From an uncultured Bacteroidales bacterium (GTDB taxonomy: Bacteria; Bacteroidota; Bacteroidia; Bacteroidales; WCHB1-69): a stretch of DNA of 64,000 nucleotides. Numbering within the stretch: the stretch's first letter is position 1; each line of letters opens with the position of its first letter. The notes beneath the pieces were generated by a model, which did no database searches, was not told where the DNA came from, and worked only from the letters and a program-made list of their open reading frames with translations. The DNA lies in contig CAKUVI010000002.1 in the NCBI GenBank assembly GCA_934699095.1, positions 124,001 through 188,000 on the forward strand. The letters are read 5' to 3'. Below are positions 7,343 to 17,226 of the stretch, in pieces. The position numbers were made by a program, and so were the translations under genes.

Positions 7343-9130
7343 ATGATATTGGAACAACAGATAGCCACAGCTTTGAAGTCTGCCCTTAAGAATCTATACA
7401 ACATTGAAATAGAGGCAGATGCCAACTTAGTACAACCAACCCGTAAGGGGTTTGTAGGGGATCTCACCATTGTGGTGTTCCCGTATGTGAAGACAGCCCG
7501 CAAGTCGCCCGACGCCGTCGGTGCAGAGGTGGGAGAGGCCGTGTCTGAACAGCTACCGTTCGTGTCGGGCTTCAACGTGGTGAAGGGCTATCTCAATCTT
7601 CAGATCGATGACAAATTCTGGCTTGAATTGGTTGGAAGGGAATTCAACAACCTAAAGTACGGGATGGCAGATATAAAGGATGAGGCCCCAATCCTCATAG
7701 AATACTCTTCACCGAACACGAACAAACCGCTGCACCTCGGACATATCCGCAACAATCTGCTTGGAAACTCCGTGTCACGCATACTTAAGGCCTGCGGCTA
7801 TCCCGTAATACAGGTCAACTTGGTAAACGACAGAGGCATCCACATCTGCAAGTCGATGCTGGCTTGGCTGAAGTTCGGCAACGGCGAAACACCAGAGACT
7901 TCAGGCATGAAGGGGGATCACCTCGTCGGAAAGTATTACGTTGTCTTCGACCAAAACTACAAACAACAGCAGAAAGAGCTTGTAGAACAAGGATGTACAC
8001 CAGAGGAGGCAGCTGAAAAAGCTCCTCTTATCCTGGAAGCTCGTGAGATGCTTCGCAAATGGGAGGCGGCAGATCCGGAAGTGCGCCAGCTCTGGAACAA
8101 GATGAACGGGTGGGTCTATGAAGGCTTCGACTCAACTTATGAGAGATTGGGTATAAAATTTGACAAAACATATTACGAATCAAATACTTATCTTCTTGGA
8201 AAAAGTATAGTCAACGAAGGCTTGGAAACGAAGGTGTTCTACAAGCACGAGGATGGCTCTGTGCGTGTGGATCTTACAGGTGAAGGCCTCGATGAGAAGG
8301 TCCTTCTGAGAAAGGACGGCACCTCGGTGTATATGACCCAGGATCTCGGCACCGCCCAACTCCGTTATGAGGAATTCCATCCCCAAAAGATGATATATGT
8401 TGTTGGTAATGAACAGAATTACCACTTTGACGTGCTCAAGTTGGTGCTTGGTAAAAAACTGCAAAAACCATTCGGTGACGCCATTTTCCATCTCTCTTAT
8501 GGCATGGTTGAACTGCCTTCCGGGAAGATGAAGTCGCGCGAAGGCACCGTTGTTGATGCTGACGACCTTATGGATGACATGTATCTTGAGGCTAAAAACA
8601 GCACCGAATCGCTCGGGAAATTCAATTTTTCGGATGAAGAAGCCCATAATCTTTATGAGATGATAGGTTTGGGTGCACTCAAATACTTCATCCTGAAGGT
8701 GGATCCCCAGAAAAATATGCTGTTTAATCCTGCTGAATCCATCGATTTCAACGGCAACACCGCCCCTTTTATCCAATACACTCACGCCAGAATACGCTCG
8801 ATTATGAGAAAAGCCGCTGAAAATGGCATACAAATAGATGGGAACGTGACGGACACACAGATAAACGACGAGGAGAAATCGCTGATAACCATTCTGTATC
8901 AATATCCCAAGACCGTGCTGTCGGCCGGCGAGAACTTCAGCCCTGCTCTTATTGCCAACTATTGCTATGATCTTGCCAAGGCTTTCAACCATTTCTACCA
9001 AGAAACACCCATTTTCAAGGAAGAAGACCCGGGAAAGCGTCTCATCCGCTTGAAAATCTCCTCTTGGGTGGCGAATGTGCTCCGCAATGGAATGAATCTG
9101 CTTGGTATTGATGTCCCTGAAAAAATGTAA
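7343..9130 (+). CDS. argS: Arginyl-tRNA synthetase
   Basis: Class I aminoacyl-tRNA synthetase charging tRNA-Arg with arginine in the cytoplasm. It is 595 residues, normal for the family. The N-terminal additive domain is followed by the HIGH-type motif in NTNKPLHLGHIRNN (about residues 125-140), a KMSKS-type loop GKMKSREG near residue 395, and a C-terminal helical anticodon-binding domain ending LGIDVPEKM. The stop is followed three bases later by the MurL-like gene, so the two are probably cotranscribed. Confidence 0.97.
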   Translation: MILEQQIATALKSALKNLYNIEIEADANLVQPTRKGFVGDLTIVVFPYVKTARKSPDAVGAEVGEAVSEQLPFVSGFNVVKGYLNLQIDDKFWLELVGREFNNLKYGMADIKDEAPILIEYSSPNTNKPLHLGHIRNNLLGNSVSRILKACGYPVIQVNLVNDRGIHICKSMLAWLKFGNGETPETSGMKGDHLVGKYYVVFDQNYKQQQKELVEQGCTPEEAAEKAPLILEAREMLRKWEAADPEVRQLWNKMNGWVYEGFDSTYERLGIKFDKTYYESNTYLLGKSIVNEGLETKVFYKHEDGSVRVDLTGEGLDEKVLLRKDGTSVYMTQDLGTAQLRYEEFHPQKMIYVVGNEQNYHFDVLKLVLGKKLQKPFGDAIFHLSYGMVELPSGKMKSREGTVVDADDLMDDMYLEAKNSTESLGKFNFSDEEAHNLYEMIGLGALKYFILKVDPQKNMLFNPAESIDFNGNTAPFIQYTHARIRSIMRKAAENGIQIDGNVTDTQINDEEKSLITILYQYPKTVLSAGENFSPALIANYCYDLAKAFNHFYQETPIFKEEDPGKRLIRLKISSWVANVLRNGMNLLGIDVPEKM

Positions 9131-9133
9131 TCT

Positions 9134-10447
9134 ATGAATGCCAAATTTGACGAATTAAGGGCTAAATACCCTGTCTTTACATACGACGATTTTGAATATC
9201 ACGTTGAAAATGGAGCTCTGAATCTTCAGTTCTTCTTCAGAATCGGTGATGAGATAGCTTTCTCCCCAAAAATGTCTCTTCATGCTGGAAAACACGCCCC
9301 TGACTGGAGTTCCTTTGACATGGACTCTTTGAAAAGCGTCGTTTTTAACATAGGGCTTATTGAGCTGATAAGCTATTGGAAATGCGCATGTTGTCCCACA
9401 GTAGATATAAAACCGTTCGCTTTGAACGATGACCAGCAGTGGTGGTGGCGCAAGCTCTACTGGTATGGTCTTGGTGAGTTCTTCTACCGCAACAGTATCG
9501 AGACAGACCCCATGTCGTTTCTGAGTTTCAGATTTTCAGGAAATGCAAGGCCGGCCTCGGAGCTGAAATGCCGCAGGGTAGGTGAGTCGGATGCGGTGAT
9601 AGTCCCCGTCGGTGGCGGCAAGGACTCTGTGGTGACGCTTGAGGAACTTCGGAGAGACAGACAGGTTGTACCATTCATAATCAACCCCCGCGGTGCGACC
9701 ATCGACTGTGCGCGCACTGCCGGTTTCACATCCGAAGAGGAAATTCTCGTATTGAAACGCCAGATCGACCCTAAGCTGCTGGAGCTCAATGCCCAAGGAT
9801 ATCTCAATGGACACACCCCTTTTTCAGCTATGCTCGCATTTTACACCACACTCCTCAGCACTGTGACCGGCATCCGCGACGTGGCACTCTCTAACGAATC
9901 GAGTGCCAACGAACCCACAATACCCGGGACGAAGATAAACCACCAGTACTCAAAATCGCTCGAGTTTGAACGCGATTTCCGGGAGTATGTGAAGGATTTC
10001 ATGTGCGATTGTAACCATTATTACAGTTATTTGAGACCTCTTACAGAACTGCAGATAGCTGAAAGATTTTCCAAATATCCGCAGTATTTCCATGTCTTCA
10101 AGAGTTGCAATGCCGGAAGCAAAGAGAACAAGTGGTGCGGCAAATGCCCGAAATGCCTCTTTGCTTACATCATCCTGTCGCCATTTATTGACGATGAAGT
10201 TATGCAATCGATTTTCGGAACCGACATGCTGAATGACAAAGAGATGTTGCAGACCTTTGACGAACTCGCCGGCTTCTCCAAGATTAAGCCGTTTGAGTGT
10301 GTCGGCACTGTCAGCGAGGTGAACGAGGCTATGTCAAGGATAGTGGGAACTCACGGAGATAAGTTGTTGGTGAAACATTTCGTGAACGAGAAGCTCCTGC
10401 AGATGGAGAGTGATATGTTGGACGAATATTATAACATGGCACCATAG
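9134..10447 (+). CDS. murL: MurL-like UDP-MurNAc-L-Ala-L-Glu epimerase
   Basis: This 437-residue protein has a PP-loop-type ATP site VPVGGGKDSVVTLE (GGGKDS near residue 160) and segments I associate with MurL: LNGHTPFSAMLAF, INHQYSKSLEFERDF, the cysteine-bearing WCGKCPKCLFAYI, and KPFECVGTVSE. MurL, known from Xanthomonas, uses ATP to epimerise the terminal L-Glu of the peptidoglycan precursor to D-Glu, replacing the MurI racemase route together with a MurD that accepts L-Glu. The assignment comes from memory of motifs, not a search. The gene is sandwiched between argS (3-base gap) and an EamA transporter (3-base gap). No murI or murD lies in the window. Confidence 0.72.
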   Translation: MNAKFDELRAKYPVFTYDDFEYHVENGALNLQFFFRIGDEIAFSPKMSLHAGKHAPDWSSFDMDSLKSVVFNIGLIELISYWKCACCPTVDIKPFALNDDQQWWWRKLYWYGLGEFFYRNSIETDPMSFLSFRFSGNARPASELKCRRVGESDAVIVPVGGGKDSVVTLEELRRDRQVVPFIINPRGATIDCARTAGFTSEEEILVLKRQIDPKLLELNAQGYLNGHTPFSAMLAFYTTLLSTVTGIRDVALSNESSANEPTIPGTKINHQYSKSLEFERDFREYVKDFMCDCNHYYSYLRPLTELQIAERFSKYPQYFHVFKSCNAGSKENKWCGKCPKCLFAYIILSPFIDDEVMQSIFGTDMLNDKEMLQTFDELAGFSKIKPFECVGTVSEVNEAMSRIVGTHGDKLLVKHFVNEKLLQMESDMLDEYYNMAP

Positions 10448-10450
10448 GTT

Positions 10451-11329
10451 ATGGCAGAGCAATCTAAAATAAACGGATATATAGCGGGTATAGTCGCTGC
10501 CATAGCATATGGCACCAATCCTCTTGGTGCTCTGTATTTGTATCAGGAGGGTTTCAATCCGCCGAGCGTCATTTTCTACAGGTTTCTGTTTGCTGTCCTG
10601 ATTCTTGGAGTCATACTGCTTGTTCAACGCGAGTCCTTCAGAATCAGTAAGTTCGAGTTCAAGGTTCTGCTGTCGTTGGGTGTGCTTTTCGCAGCCTCGG
10701 CGTTGTCGCTGTACTCTTCTTTCAAACATCTGGATTCCGGGGTCGCATCCACCATCCTGTTTGCATATCCAGTGATGGTGGCCGTCATTATGGCTGTCTT
10801 TTTCAAGGAAAGAACATCTCCAATCATGATAGTCTCCATAATTCTCAGTGCATTGGGCATTGTGTTGCTGTATCAAGGTGACGGGGAAGCACAGATGTCT
10901 CTTTGGGGTATCATACTGGTGCTTATCTCTTCGCTCACTTATGCTGTCTATATTGTCATCGTCAACCAGACAAAAATAACCATGAATCCGTTTAAGATGA
11001 CATTTTACATAATGAGTTTTGCGGCGGCTACCATCGCTTTGTATTCTTTGGTTGCGCCCGACAGCCATATTATGGCAATTCCCAATATGAGGGCACTCGG
11101 CTGGATCTGCATGGTTGCCATCGTGCCAACCATCATCGCGATGACGCTTCTGAACATAGGCGTTGCGAACGCGGGCTCCACACCAACGGCCATCATGGGC
11201 GCCATGGAACCTGTCACCGCTGTTTGTATATCGGTCTTCGTGTTCGACGGACTGTTCTCAACGCGCCTCGCCATCGGCATTGCGCTCATCCTGACGGCCG
11301 TGATTCTGATTGTTGTAAAAAAGAAATGA
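10451..11329 (+). CDS. DMT-superfamily transporter, EamA type
   Basis: A 292-residue inner-membrane protein with about ten hydrophobic helices in two repeated EamA halves. Typical features are the N-terminal PSVIFYRFLFAVLIL segment, GVASTILFAYPVMVAVIMAVFFKERTS at the end of the first half, and TPTAIMGAMEPVTAV in the second. Family members export or import small metabolites; the substrate cannot be predicted. ATG 10451 follows the MurL-like stop by three bases, so they are probably one operon, which leaves open a role in moving a cell-wall or amino-acid metabolite. Confidence 0.88.
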   Translation: MAEQSKINGYIAGIVAAIAYGTNPLGALYLYQEGFNPPSVIFYRFLFAVLILGVILLVQRESFRISKFEFKVLLSLGVLFAASALSLYSSFKHLDSGVASTILFAYPVMVAVIMAVFFKERTSPIMIVSIILSALGIVLLYQGDGEAQMSLWGIILVLISSLTYAVYIVIVNQTKITMNPFKMTFYIMSFAAATIALYSLVAPDSHIMAIPNMRALGWICMVAIVPTIIAMTLLNIGVANAGSTPTAIMGAMEPVTAVCISVFVFDGLFSTRLAIGIALILTAVILIVVKKK

Positions 11330-11347
11330 TGATTAATACTGATAATT

Positions 11348-13411
11348 ATGATTTTTTCTAACCCATATTTGCTCTTCGGACTTTTCGCGCTCCTGATCCC
11401 GATACTGATACATCTGTTCAATTTCAGGAGATACAAGACCGTTTATTTCTCCAATGTGAAGATGTTGGATGATATCCAAAAGAAGACAAAACGGAAGTCT
11501 CGGATCCAGCAGCTCATAGTTTTGGCCTTGCGACTTCTCGGCATCACCGCTCTGGTGTTCGCCTTCGCCCAGCCATTCATGAAAAATGGCAGTCAGAACA
11601 AAACCGGCGGCAACATTGTCTCCATCTTTGTTGACAATTCGTTCTCTATGGACGCCAACTCCGAGAACACATCCAGTCTGTACGAGGCCATTGACGCTGC
11701 TAAAACCATCGTGCGCGACTTCAACTACGACGATGATTTTGTGCTCACTACCCAAAACTTCAGCGGAGAGGAGTCGCATATTCTCAACCGCGACCAGATG
11801 TTGGAGCTCTTAGACAGGGTCGCCATCTCTCCGAACAGCCATTCTTTCAAGGATATACGTGCTTTTGAGGCCAATACTTCACAACGATCAACCAAATCAA
11901 ATGTCGTTCGTTTCTATATTTCTGATTTTCAGAAAAATGCCTTTGATTTTACTGCTTTGCGTGGTGACAGTTCGATGCATATCGGCCTTGTGCCTTCCAA
12001 ATCTGTGGAAAAAGCCAATGTGGCCGTTGACTCTTGCTGGTTTGTGTCACCCGTGTTCAGGGTGGATAACGTAGTGACACTCATTGCCCGAATCCATAAT
12101 TACGGAAACGAAAATGTGCAAAAGGTTCCTGTCAAACTGCATGTTAACGAAAAACAGAAAGCTATCGCGGCTGTGGATGTTGACGCACGGAGTTATGTCG
12201 ATTGTCGTTTGTCTTACAGAATTGACGAAAAAGGCACCAATCTGGGCCGCATTTCCATTGAGGACGCGCCTATCACCTTCGACGACGAGCTCTTTTTCAC
12301 GTATGATGTCTCCGATAACAGCAATGTGATATGTGTGTATAACAAGGAGCCTAACCGCTTTGTGAATGCTCTCTATGGAAAGGATTCCGTGTTCAACTAC
12401 CAGTCGATGGACTATCGTCAGATCAACTACACCCAGTTGAGAGAGTGTGATATTGTTGTTCTCAACGAGGTGCCGTCAATCTCTTCCGGATTGTCGGATG
12501 AGTTGTCGAAGTTCGTTGACGCCGGTGGTACAATTCTCGTTTTCCCCGCCAAGGAACCCGACAACACCGTGAACGCATTCTTGAAGCGACTTGGCAGTGG
12601 ATATTATGGAAAACTGTCTAAGGCTGCCGTGAAATGCGGTAAGATAAACAGCGAAAGCCTCTATTTCAGAAATGTGATAGAGAATGGCGGCGAGCGTATC
12701 GACCTGCCGTCCACATTGCAGCACTTCGAGATAGGCAGCGGCAGTTCAGGTATGGAGAGTATCATGTCGCTGGAGAACGGAGCCCCGTTGCTTGCAGTAT
12801 GGAATGTCGGGAACGGCAGGGTGGTGCTCTCTTCCGTGGCTTTGGACGATGAATTCGGCAACTGCCACCGCCACGCCATGTTCTTCGTCCCGCTGCATAA
12901 TATCGGGATTCTCACCACTTCCCAGCAGCGCCTCTATAATGTGATCGGAGTTGACAACATGCAGACTGTCAACTTTCAGGGCGATCACTCAGACGATGTG
13001 CTCACAATGCGCGCACGCAAGAACAAGGAGGAATTTATCCCAGAACAACGTAAATCAGGCAACTCCACTGCTCTCTATTTCCATGACCAGGTGCATGTCA
13101 GCGACTGGTTTGACCTGTTCAAGGACAAACAGAACATGGGCGCTCTTGCCTTCAACTTCAGTCGCAAGGAGTCGGATATGGACTTCTATTCTGAAGAGGA
13201 GTTGAACAAGGCGGCTTCAGAAATCGGTGGTAATATCAATGTGGTCAGCACCAACGCCAAGAACATAGCAAAGGCAGCCACAGAACAGCTTAACGGACGT
13301 CCATTGTGGCCGCTGTTCCTGATAATGTCACTGCTATGCTTCCTGGCCGAAATCGCTGTGCTCCGCTTCTGGAACAAGCCATCTGTTACCGAAGATAATA
13401 AAATGTTATGA
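11348..13411 (+). CDS. BatA-type membrane protein with a vWA-like domain
   Basis: The 687-residue protein opens with the BatA N-terminal domain (FSNPYLLFGLFALLIPILIH, then NFRRYKTVYFSNV), which spans the membrane twice near residues 5-25 and 55-75. A large extracytoplasmic part follows, beginning with the vWA-like strand VSIFVDNSFSMDANS (a partial MIDAS DxSxS). The C-terminus has a last transmembrane helix (WPLFLIMSLLCFLAEIAVL). Such proteins are common in Bacteroidota and are linked to BatABCDE aerotolerance operons, though this one stands outside such an operon. Its stop overlaps the next gene (ATGA). Confidence 0.85.
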   Translation: MIFSNPYLLFGLFALLIPILIHLFNFRRYKTVYFSNVKMLDDIQKKTKRKSRIQQLIVLALRLLGITALVFAFAQPFMKNGSQNKTGGNIVSIFVDNSFSMDANSENTSSLYEAIDAAKTIVRDFNYDDDFVLTTQNFSGEESHILNRDQMLELLDRVAISPNSHSFKDIRAFEANTSQRSTKSNVVRFYISDFQKNAFDFTALRGDSSMHIGLVPSKSVEKANVAVDSCWFVSPVFRVDNVVTLIARIHNYGNENVQKVPVKLHVNEKQKAIAAVDVDARSYVDCRLSYRIDEKGTNLGRISIEDAPITFDDELFFTYDVSDNSNVICVYNKEPNRFVNALYGKDSVFNYQSMDYRQINYTQLRECDIVVLNEVPSISSGLSDELSKFVDAGGTILVFPAKEPDNTVNAFLKRLGSGYYGKLSKAAVKCGKINSESLYFRNVIENGGERIDLPSTLQHFEIGSGSSGMESIMSLENGAPLLAVWNVGNGRVVLSSVALDDEFGNCHRHAMFFVPLHNIGILTTSQQRLYNVIGVDNMQTVNFQGDHSDDVLTMRARKNKEEFIPEQRKSGNSTALYFHDQVHVSDWFDLFKDKQNMGALAFNFSRKESDMDFYSEEELNKAASEIGGNINVVSTNAKNIAKAATEQLNGRPLWPLFLIMSLLCFLAEIAVLRFWNKPSVTEDNKML

Positions 13412-14580
13412 TAAAATACAATTTTGATGAGATTGCCGATCGCAGAGGCACATTCTGCGTAAAACACGATATGCTGAAGGATGTCTTCGGTTCCGATGAC
13501 CTGCTTCCGATGTGGGTTGCCGACATGGATTTCAAGACGCCTGATTTCATCCTCGACGCGATAAGAAAACGCTGCGAACACGAGGTGTTGGGTTACACAT
13601 TCGCCCCGGATTCATACAAGATGGCCGTCCTAAACTGGTTTAACAAGCATTATGGAGTGAACACGCGTTGGAACAGGATGCATTTTATCCCGGGAATAGT
13701 GCAGGGAATTGCATTCGCAATGCAGACCTTCACGGTTCCAGGCGACCGAATTCTCATCAACACACCTATTTACCCTCCATTCCTCAATGTTCCGCACCGC
13801 ACCGGCAGAGTGTTCGTGAGCAGTCCTCTCAAAACCGTTGACGGACGTTTTACCTTTGATTTTGAAGATCTCGAGATAAAGTCGAAAGGTTGCAAGCTTA
13901 TGATTCTTTGCAACCCGCACAACCCAGGCGGCACGGTCTGGACCCGCGACGAGTTGGCCAAGGTGGCTGAAATATGCCTGCGCAACAATGTGATCGTGAT
14001 TTCAGACGAGATTCACGCCGATCTTACATATCCGGAGTTCTCCCACACGAGTTTCTCCAATGTGTCGGAGGCGGCCGAATCCAATTCCATAACTTTTTTC
14101 GCCCCCAGCAAGACTTTTAACATGGCAGGCTTGGCTTCTTCAGTTTGCTATGTGCCCGATGAACGGATAAGGAGGGAGTTCTTTGCTTTTCTTGACAATA
14201 ATGAACTTTCTTTAGGAAATATATTCGGTTATTATGCCGCCGAGGCTGCGTTCGCGCACGGTGAGGAGTGGCTGCAACAACTTCTTCAATACCTCAAGGG
14301 AAATATTGATGCTGCTGTGGATTTTGTGGAAAAGAACATCCCTGATGTTAAAATCATGCGCCCGGAAGCGTCTTTCCTGCTGTGGATGGATTTCAGGGCG
14401 TGGAACTTGCCACAAAAGGAACTCGTGCGCAGGCTTGTCTTTGATGCCAAAATCGGCCTTAACAACGGTCTGGACTATGGACAGGAAGGCGAGGGCTTCA
14501 TGAGGATGAACATAGGCACAAACAGAGCCACTGTGCTTGAGGGATTGCGTAGAATCGCCTCAGTGTCACCCGACAGATGA
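13408..14580 (+). CDS. PatB/MalY-family C-S lyase (PLP enzyme)
   Basis: Fold-type I PLP enzyme of 390 residues. Family signatures: LPMWVADMDFKTP near the N-terminus, NPHNPGGTVWTRDEL, SDEIHADLTY, and the PLP-lysine segment FAPSKTFNMAGLASS. PatB/MalY proteins cleave cystathionine or related C-S bonds to homocysteine, pyruvate and ammonia. The start overlaps the preceding stop by ATGA, indicating translational coupling, though the functional link to the BatA-like protein is unclear. The gene converges on a minus-strand TPR gene seven bases away with no evident terminator. Confidence 0.92.
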   Translation: MIKYNFDEIADRRGTFCVKHDMLKDVFGSDDLLPMWVADMDFKTPDFILDAIRKRCEHEVLGYTFAPDSYKMAVLNWFNKHYGVNTRWNRMHFIPGIVQGIAFAMQTFTVPGDRILINTPIYPPFLNVPHRTGRVFVSSPLKTVDGRFTFDFEDLEIKSKGCKLMILCNPHNPGGTVWTRDELAKVAEICLRNNVIVISDEIHADLTYPEFSHTSFSNVSEAAESNSITFFAPSKTFNMAGLASSVCYVPDERIRREFFAFLDNNELSLGNIFGYYAAEAAFAHGEEWLQQLLQYLKGNIDAAVDFVEKNIPDVKIMRPEASFLLWMDFRAWNLPQKELVRRLVFDAKIGLNNGLDYGQEGEGFMRMNIGTNRATVLEGLRRIASVSPDR

Positions 14581-14586
14581 TTCCGC

Positions 14587-17139
14587 CTATTCTACAAAGT
14601 TTGATTTCTTCCAGATCTTTTTTGAAAATTCCCACTCTAATTTCTTGAGCTCCGACAACTCATCCTTGTGGCTCTGCCCGTCTTTTTCAAGAAGCTCGAT
14701 GAGCTTGCGGATGGCAGACAAAGAGAACAAGTAGTCGGTGCCCCGCCCCGGGTAGCTTGTGTCAAAATCCTTGATAAGGTCAACGGCTGTGCGTAGACTC
14801 ACAATGGCTTTGTCGTCCATACCCTTGTCAGAATAGAAAACTCCTTTGTAGTAGTTGTTGTCCACAATCGTTATCTCTACATCCTTCTTGTATTCACTGT
14901 TGTAGAACTTCATCAGAATGTTGTTGGATTTGTCTAAGTTTTCGATAGCAGCCTCGAGATTCTTGAGTCGGTCGTAATTCAATGCCTTATGCTGATATTC
15001 TATCGCAGCCTTGAAAACAGAGTTCTCGTCGCCTTCGTTGCCGAGATCTGTGAGGATTCCGATAAGAGTGTCGCTCGTTTCAATGCTTTTCATGTACCAT
15101 TTCTCAGCGTTGGAGGTGTCGAGGCGACTTGCGAGTTTTGTGTAATTCTCTGACAGTTCGTGGTAGATGTCAACGTTGATGTAGCGCCAGCGCATGTTTG
15201 CAGTGTCTTTGTAGATTTCATCATTCACGCGCAGACAGTCACGGTAGATTTCTATGGCTTTGAAGGCTGAGTCGTTGAGGGCGTACATCTCTCCGAGGAT
15301 CGCGAGCGAGCCCAGAACATACGAATCTATGTCAAATCCGTTGTCGTCAAGCACGACAAGAGCGTCGGTCATGTCTTTTGCCCTCTCCAAACGGGTCTTG
15401 CGGACTATGTTCTTATCGTTCACAATCGTTTTGGCAAGGTCATACACACCGGCCGCATACCTGCTGTTGTAGGGTATGTTTCTCTTGTAGTATTCAATGA
15501 GTTCTTCGGTGCACTCTACGGTTTTAAGGTAATTGTTGGCCTCTTTCGAGAAGTTTAACTGTGCGTTCTTTGCATTTTCGTATGATGAGTTCGGGCTTTC
15601 AAGACCGTATGTCTCGAAATAGTTCACTGTCTTGTCGATAAGTAAGTTGCATTTCTTGTCGTCGTTGATTTGTGCTGCTTCAACGGCTTTGTTGTAGTAG
15701 AACTCGCCCAAATAAAAATTGGCTTGCTTGTTGCCCATGGAAAGGGCTTTCTGGTGGTCTTTCTCCGCCAATGCGTATTCTTTTTTGTACGATTTTATTT
15801 CGTTTTGGAGTTTGTATGCGTTGCCGATCGACTGATGGACAACTCCACGAATCATTATGTAGTCGGAACGGTATTCAGATGGTACTTGTTTCTCATAGTC
15901 GAGAATCTCCGAGTATGTCATTATTGCCTTGTCGAACTGGTTCAGCTTCAGATGCGAGTCTCCTATCTGAATTGTTGATGCCAGGAAGTCAAGCCAGTTC
16001 TTTGGATTCTTGTCCTTGCTCTTCTTGAACAGGTTGTTTGACTTGTGAAGGTAAGCTAAAGATTCATCGTAAATCTCCTCGTTAAAGAGTTTTTGCCCGA
16101 TGAGATTGTTGTAGAAGGCGGTTGTGATGTCAGTGTCTTCTCCCACGGCTTTTGATTTCAGGCCGAGTAGCTCCTTGCTGAATTCTGGAATCTCTTCGTT
16201 TAACACAAACGAATGATAGGCGGTCAGGTAGGCCTCTAACGAGGCGTTGAAATCAAGATAGCTGTCTATATAGCAGTCTGGTAAAACTGAGTTCACAACA
16301 GGGAAGCTCTCTCTGTATTTTTGGAAAGCGGCGACAATGGCATTTTCGTTGTCGCCTGACAAGATTCGGAGTTCAAGATTCCTGCTGGAAAGACTTGCAC
16401 ATCGGATAGCGTAGATTTCAGGGTATCGTTTACTTAACTCACTGCTTATGGCTATTGCGGTGTTGTATATCGAATCCAACAAGGCAGGATTTTCTGAGTT
16501 TTGGATTTGTAGGGCGAGTTCCGGCATGTAGTCGGCAGAGAATACTTTGGTGATGAACAGCTCCCCGAATTTTTCATGAAGGGTGTTCAGCGATTTGTAC
16601 AAGGCCTTTCGGACATCATAACCCTGAGTCATGTTGTATTTGCAATTAGAGGTGGAGAGTGCCTCTAACAAATCGGTACATTTTTCTATTCGATAGTGGA
16701 GCTTGAAGAAGTCGTCGTCAATGCCATCCGACTCCTTTGAAATTGCAGACAAAGTAGAATCAACCCATAGGTTCATTACAGTGGAGTCTCTGAGTGCTTC
16801 TTCGGGCACACGGACAGTGTCGTTTGTGCTTGAGAATATCGGATATCTGTTGAATATCTCAGGATGGATAATCTTGACGCTGTCCCATAGCAACTTTATG
16901 GCTGTCTCTGTGCATTTATATGTGAGTTGGTTGGCAAATGTGCCGGCATTGACGCCCTTGGCCCTCGCAGAATCATATATCGATCTGTTTTCGACCATAT
17001 AGGTGTTGTGAAACCATCCGGCATATAGCGTATCAAAATAATTGTTGATTGTATAATGCTGATTACTAAGTGTTTGTGCGTTGGTTGATACAGCTATGCA
17101 AAAAATTAGTGAAGCAGATAGCCAGTGGAATAGTTTCAT
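14587..17139 (-). CDS. Large exported TPR-repeat protein, function unknown
   Basis: The 850-residue protein has a clear signal peptide (MKLFHWLSASLIFCIAVSTNAQ) and an all-helical body. Recognisable TPR-like units cluster from about residue 350 on (for example NQFDKAIMTYSEILDYEKQ, NAYKLQNEIKSYKKEYALAEKDHQKAL, DSAFKAIEIYRDCLRVND). It probably forms a periplasmic protein-binding scaffold. I recognise no catalytic motif. A second exported TPR gene lies 90 bases upstream on the same strand but each gene has its own promoter-like box. Confidence 0.8.
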   Translation of the reverse strand: MKLFHWLSASLIFCIAVSTNAQTLSNQHYTINNYFDTLYAGWFHNTYMVENRSIYDSARAKGVNAGTFANQLTYKCTETAIKLLWDSVKIIHPEIFNRYPIFSSTNDTVRVPEEALRDSTVMNLWVDSTLSAISKESDGIDDDFFKLHYRIEKCTDLLEALSTSNCKYNMTQGYDVRKALYKSLNTLHEKFGELFITKVFSADYMPELALQIQNSENPALLDSIYNTAIAISSELSKRYPEIYAIRCASLSSRNLELRILSGDNENAIVAAFQKYRESFPVVNSVLPDCYIDSYLDFNASLEAYLTAYHSFVLNEEIPEFSKELLGLKSKAVGEDTDITTAFYNNLIGQKLFNEEIYDESLAYLHKSNNLFKKSKDKNPKNWLDFLASTIQIGDSHLKLNQFDKAIMTYSEILDYEKQVPSEYRSDYIMIRGVVHQSIGNAYKLQNEIKSYKKEYALAEKDHQKALSMGNKQANFYLGEFYYNKAVEAAQINDDKKCNLLIDKTVNYFETYGLESPNSSYENAKNAQLNFSKEANNYLKTVECTEELIEYYKRNIPYNSRYAAGVYDLAKTIVNDKNIVRKTRLERAKDMTDALVVLDDNGFDIDSYVLGSLAILGEMYALNDSAFKAIEIYRDCLRVNDEIYKDTANMRWRYINVDIYHELSENYTKLASRLDTSNAEKWYMKSIETSDTLIGILTDLGNEGDENSVFKAAIEYQHKALNYDRLKNLEAAIENLDKSNNILMKFYNSEYKKDVEITIVDNNYYKGVFYSDKGMDDKAIVSLRTAVDLIKDFDTSYPGRGTDYLFSLSAIRKLIELLEKDGQSHKDELSELKKLEWEFSKKIWKKSNFVE

Positions 17140-17188
17140 ACTTTTGAGAAATTTTATGGAAATTATTTAACTAACGGAAAAAGTCTCG

Positions 17189-17219
17189 CAAAAGTATAAA
17201 AAAATGTGGTTGTGTGAAA
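17189..17219 (-). promoter_or_regulatory. Promoter for the large TPR gene
   Basis: TACTTTTG (17189-17196, minus strand) matches the -7 consensus; a TTTC (17216-17219) stands exactly 19 bases upstream as the -33. It lies 50 bases before the ATG at 17139. Confidence 0.6.
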
Positions 17220-17226
17220 GATAACC

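Noticed and set aside
8180..9001. 273-codon minus-strand frame inside argS
   Set aside because: Shadow of argS; no start signal or protein-family features.
10334..11068. 244-codon minus-strand frame across the MurL-like and EamA genes
   Set aside because: Spans two confidently called genes and reads as low-quality His/Gln/Asp-rich protein.
14580..14587. Missing terminator between convergent genes as evidence of deletion
   Set aside because: Several convergent pairs in the window have equally short gaps, so this is the local norm.
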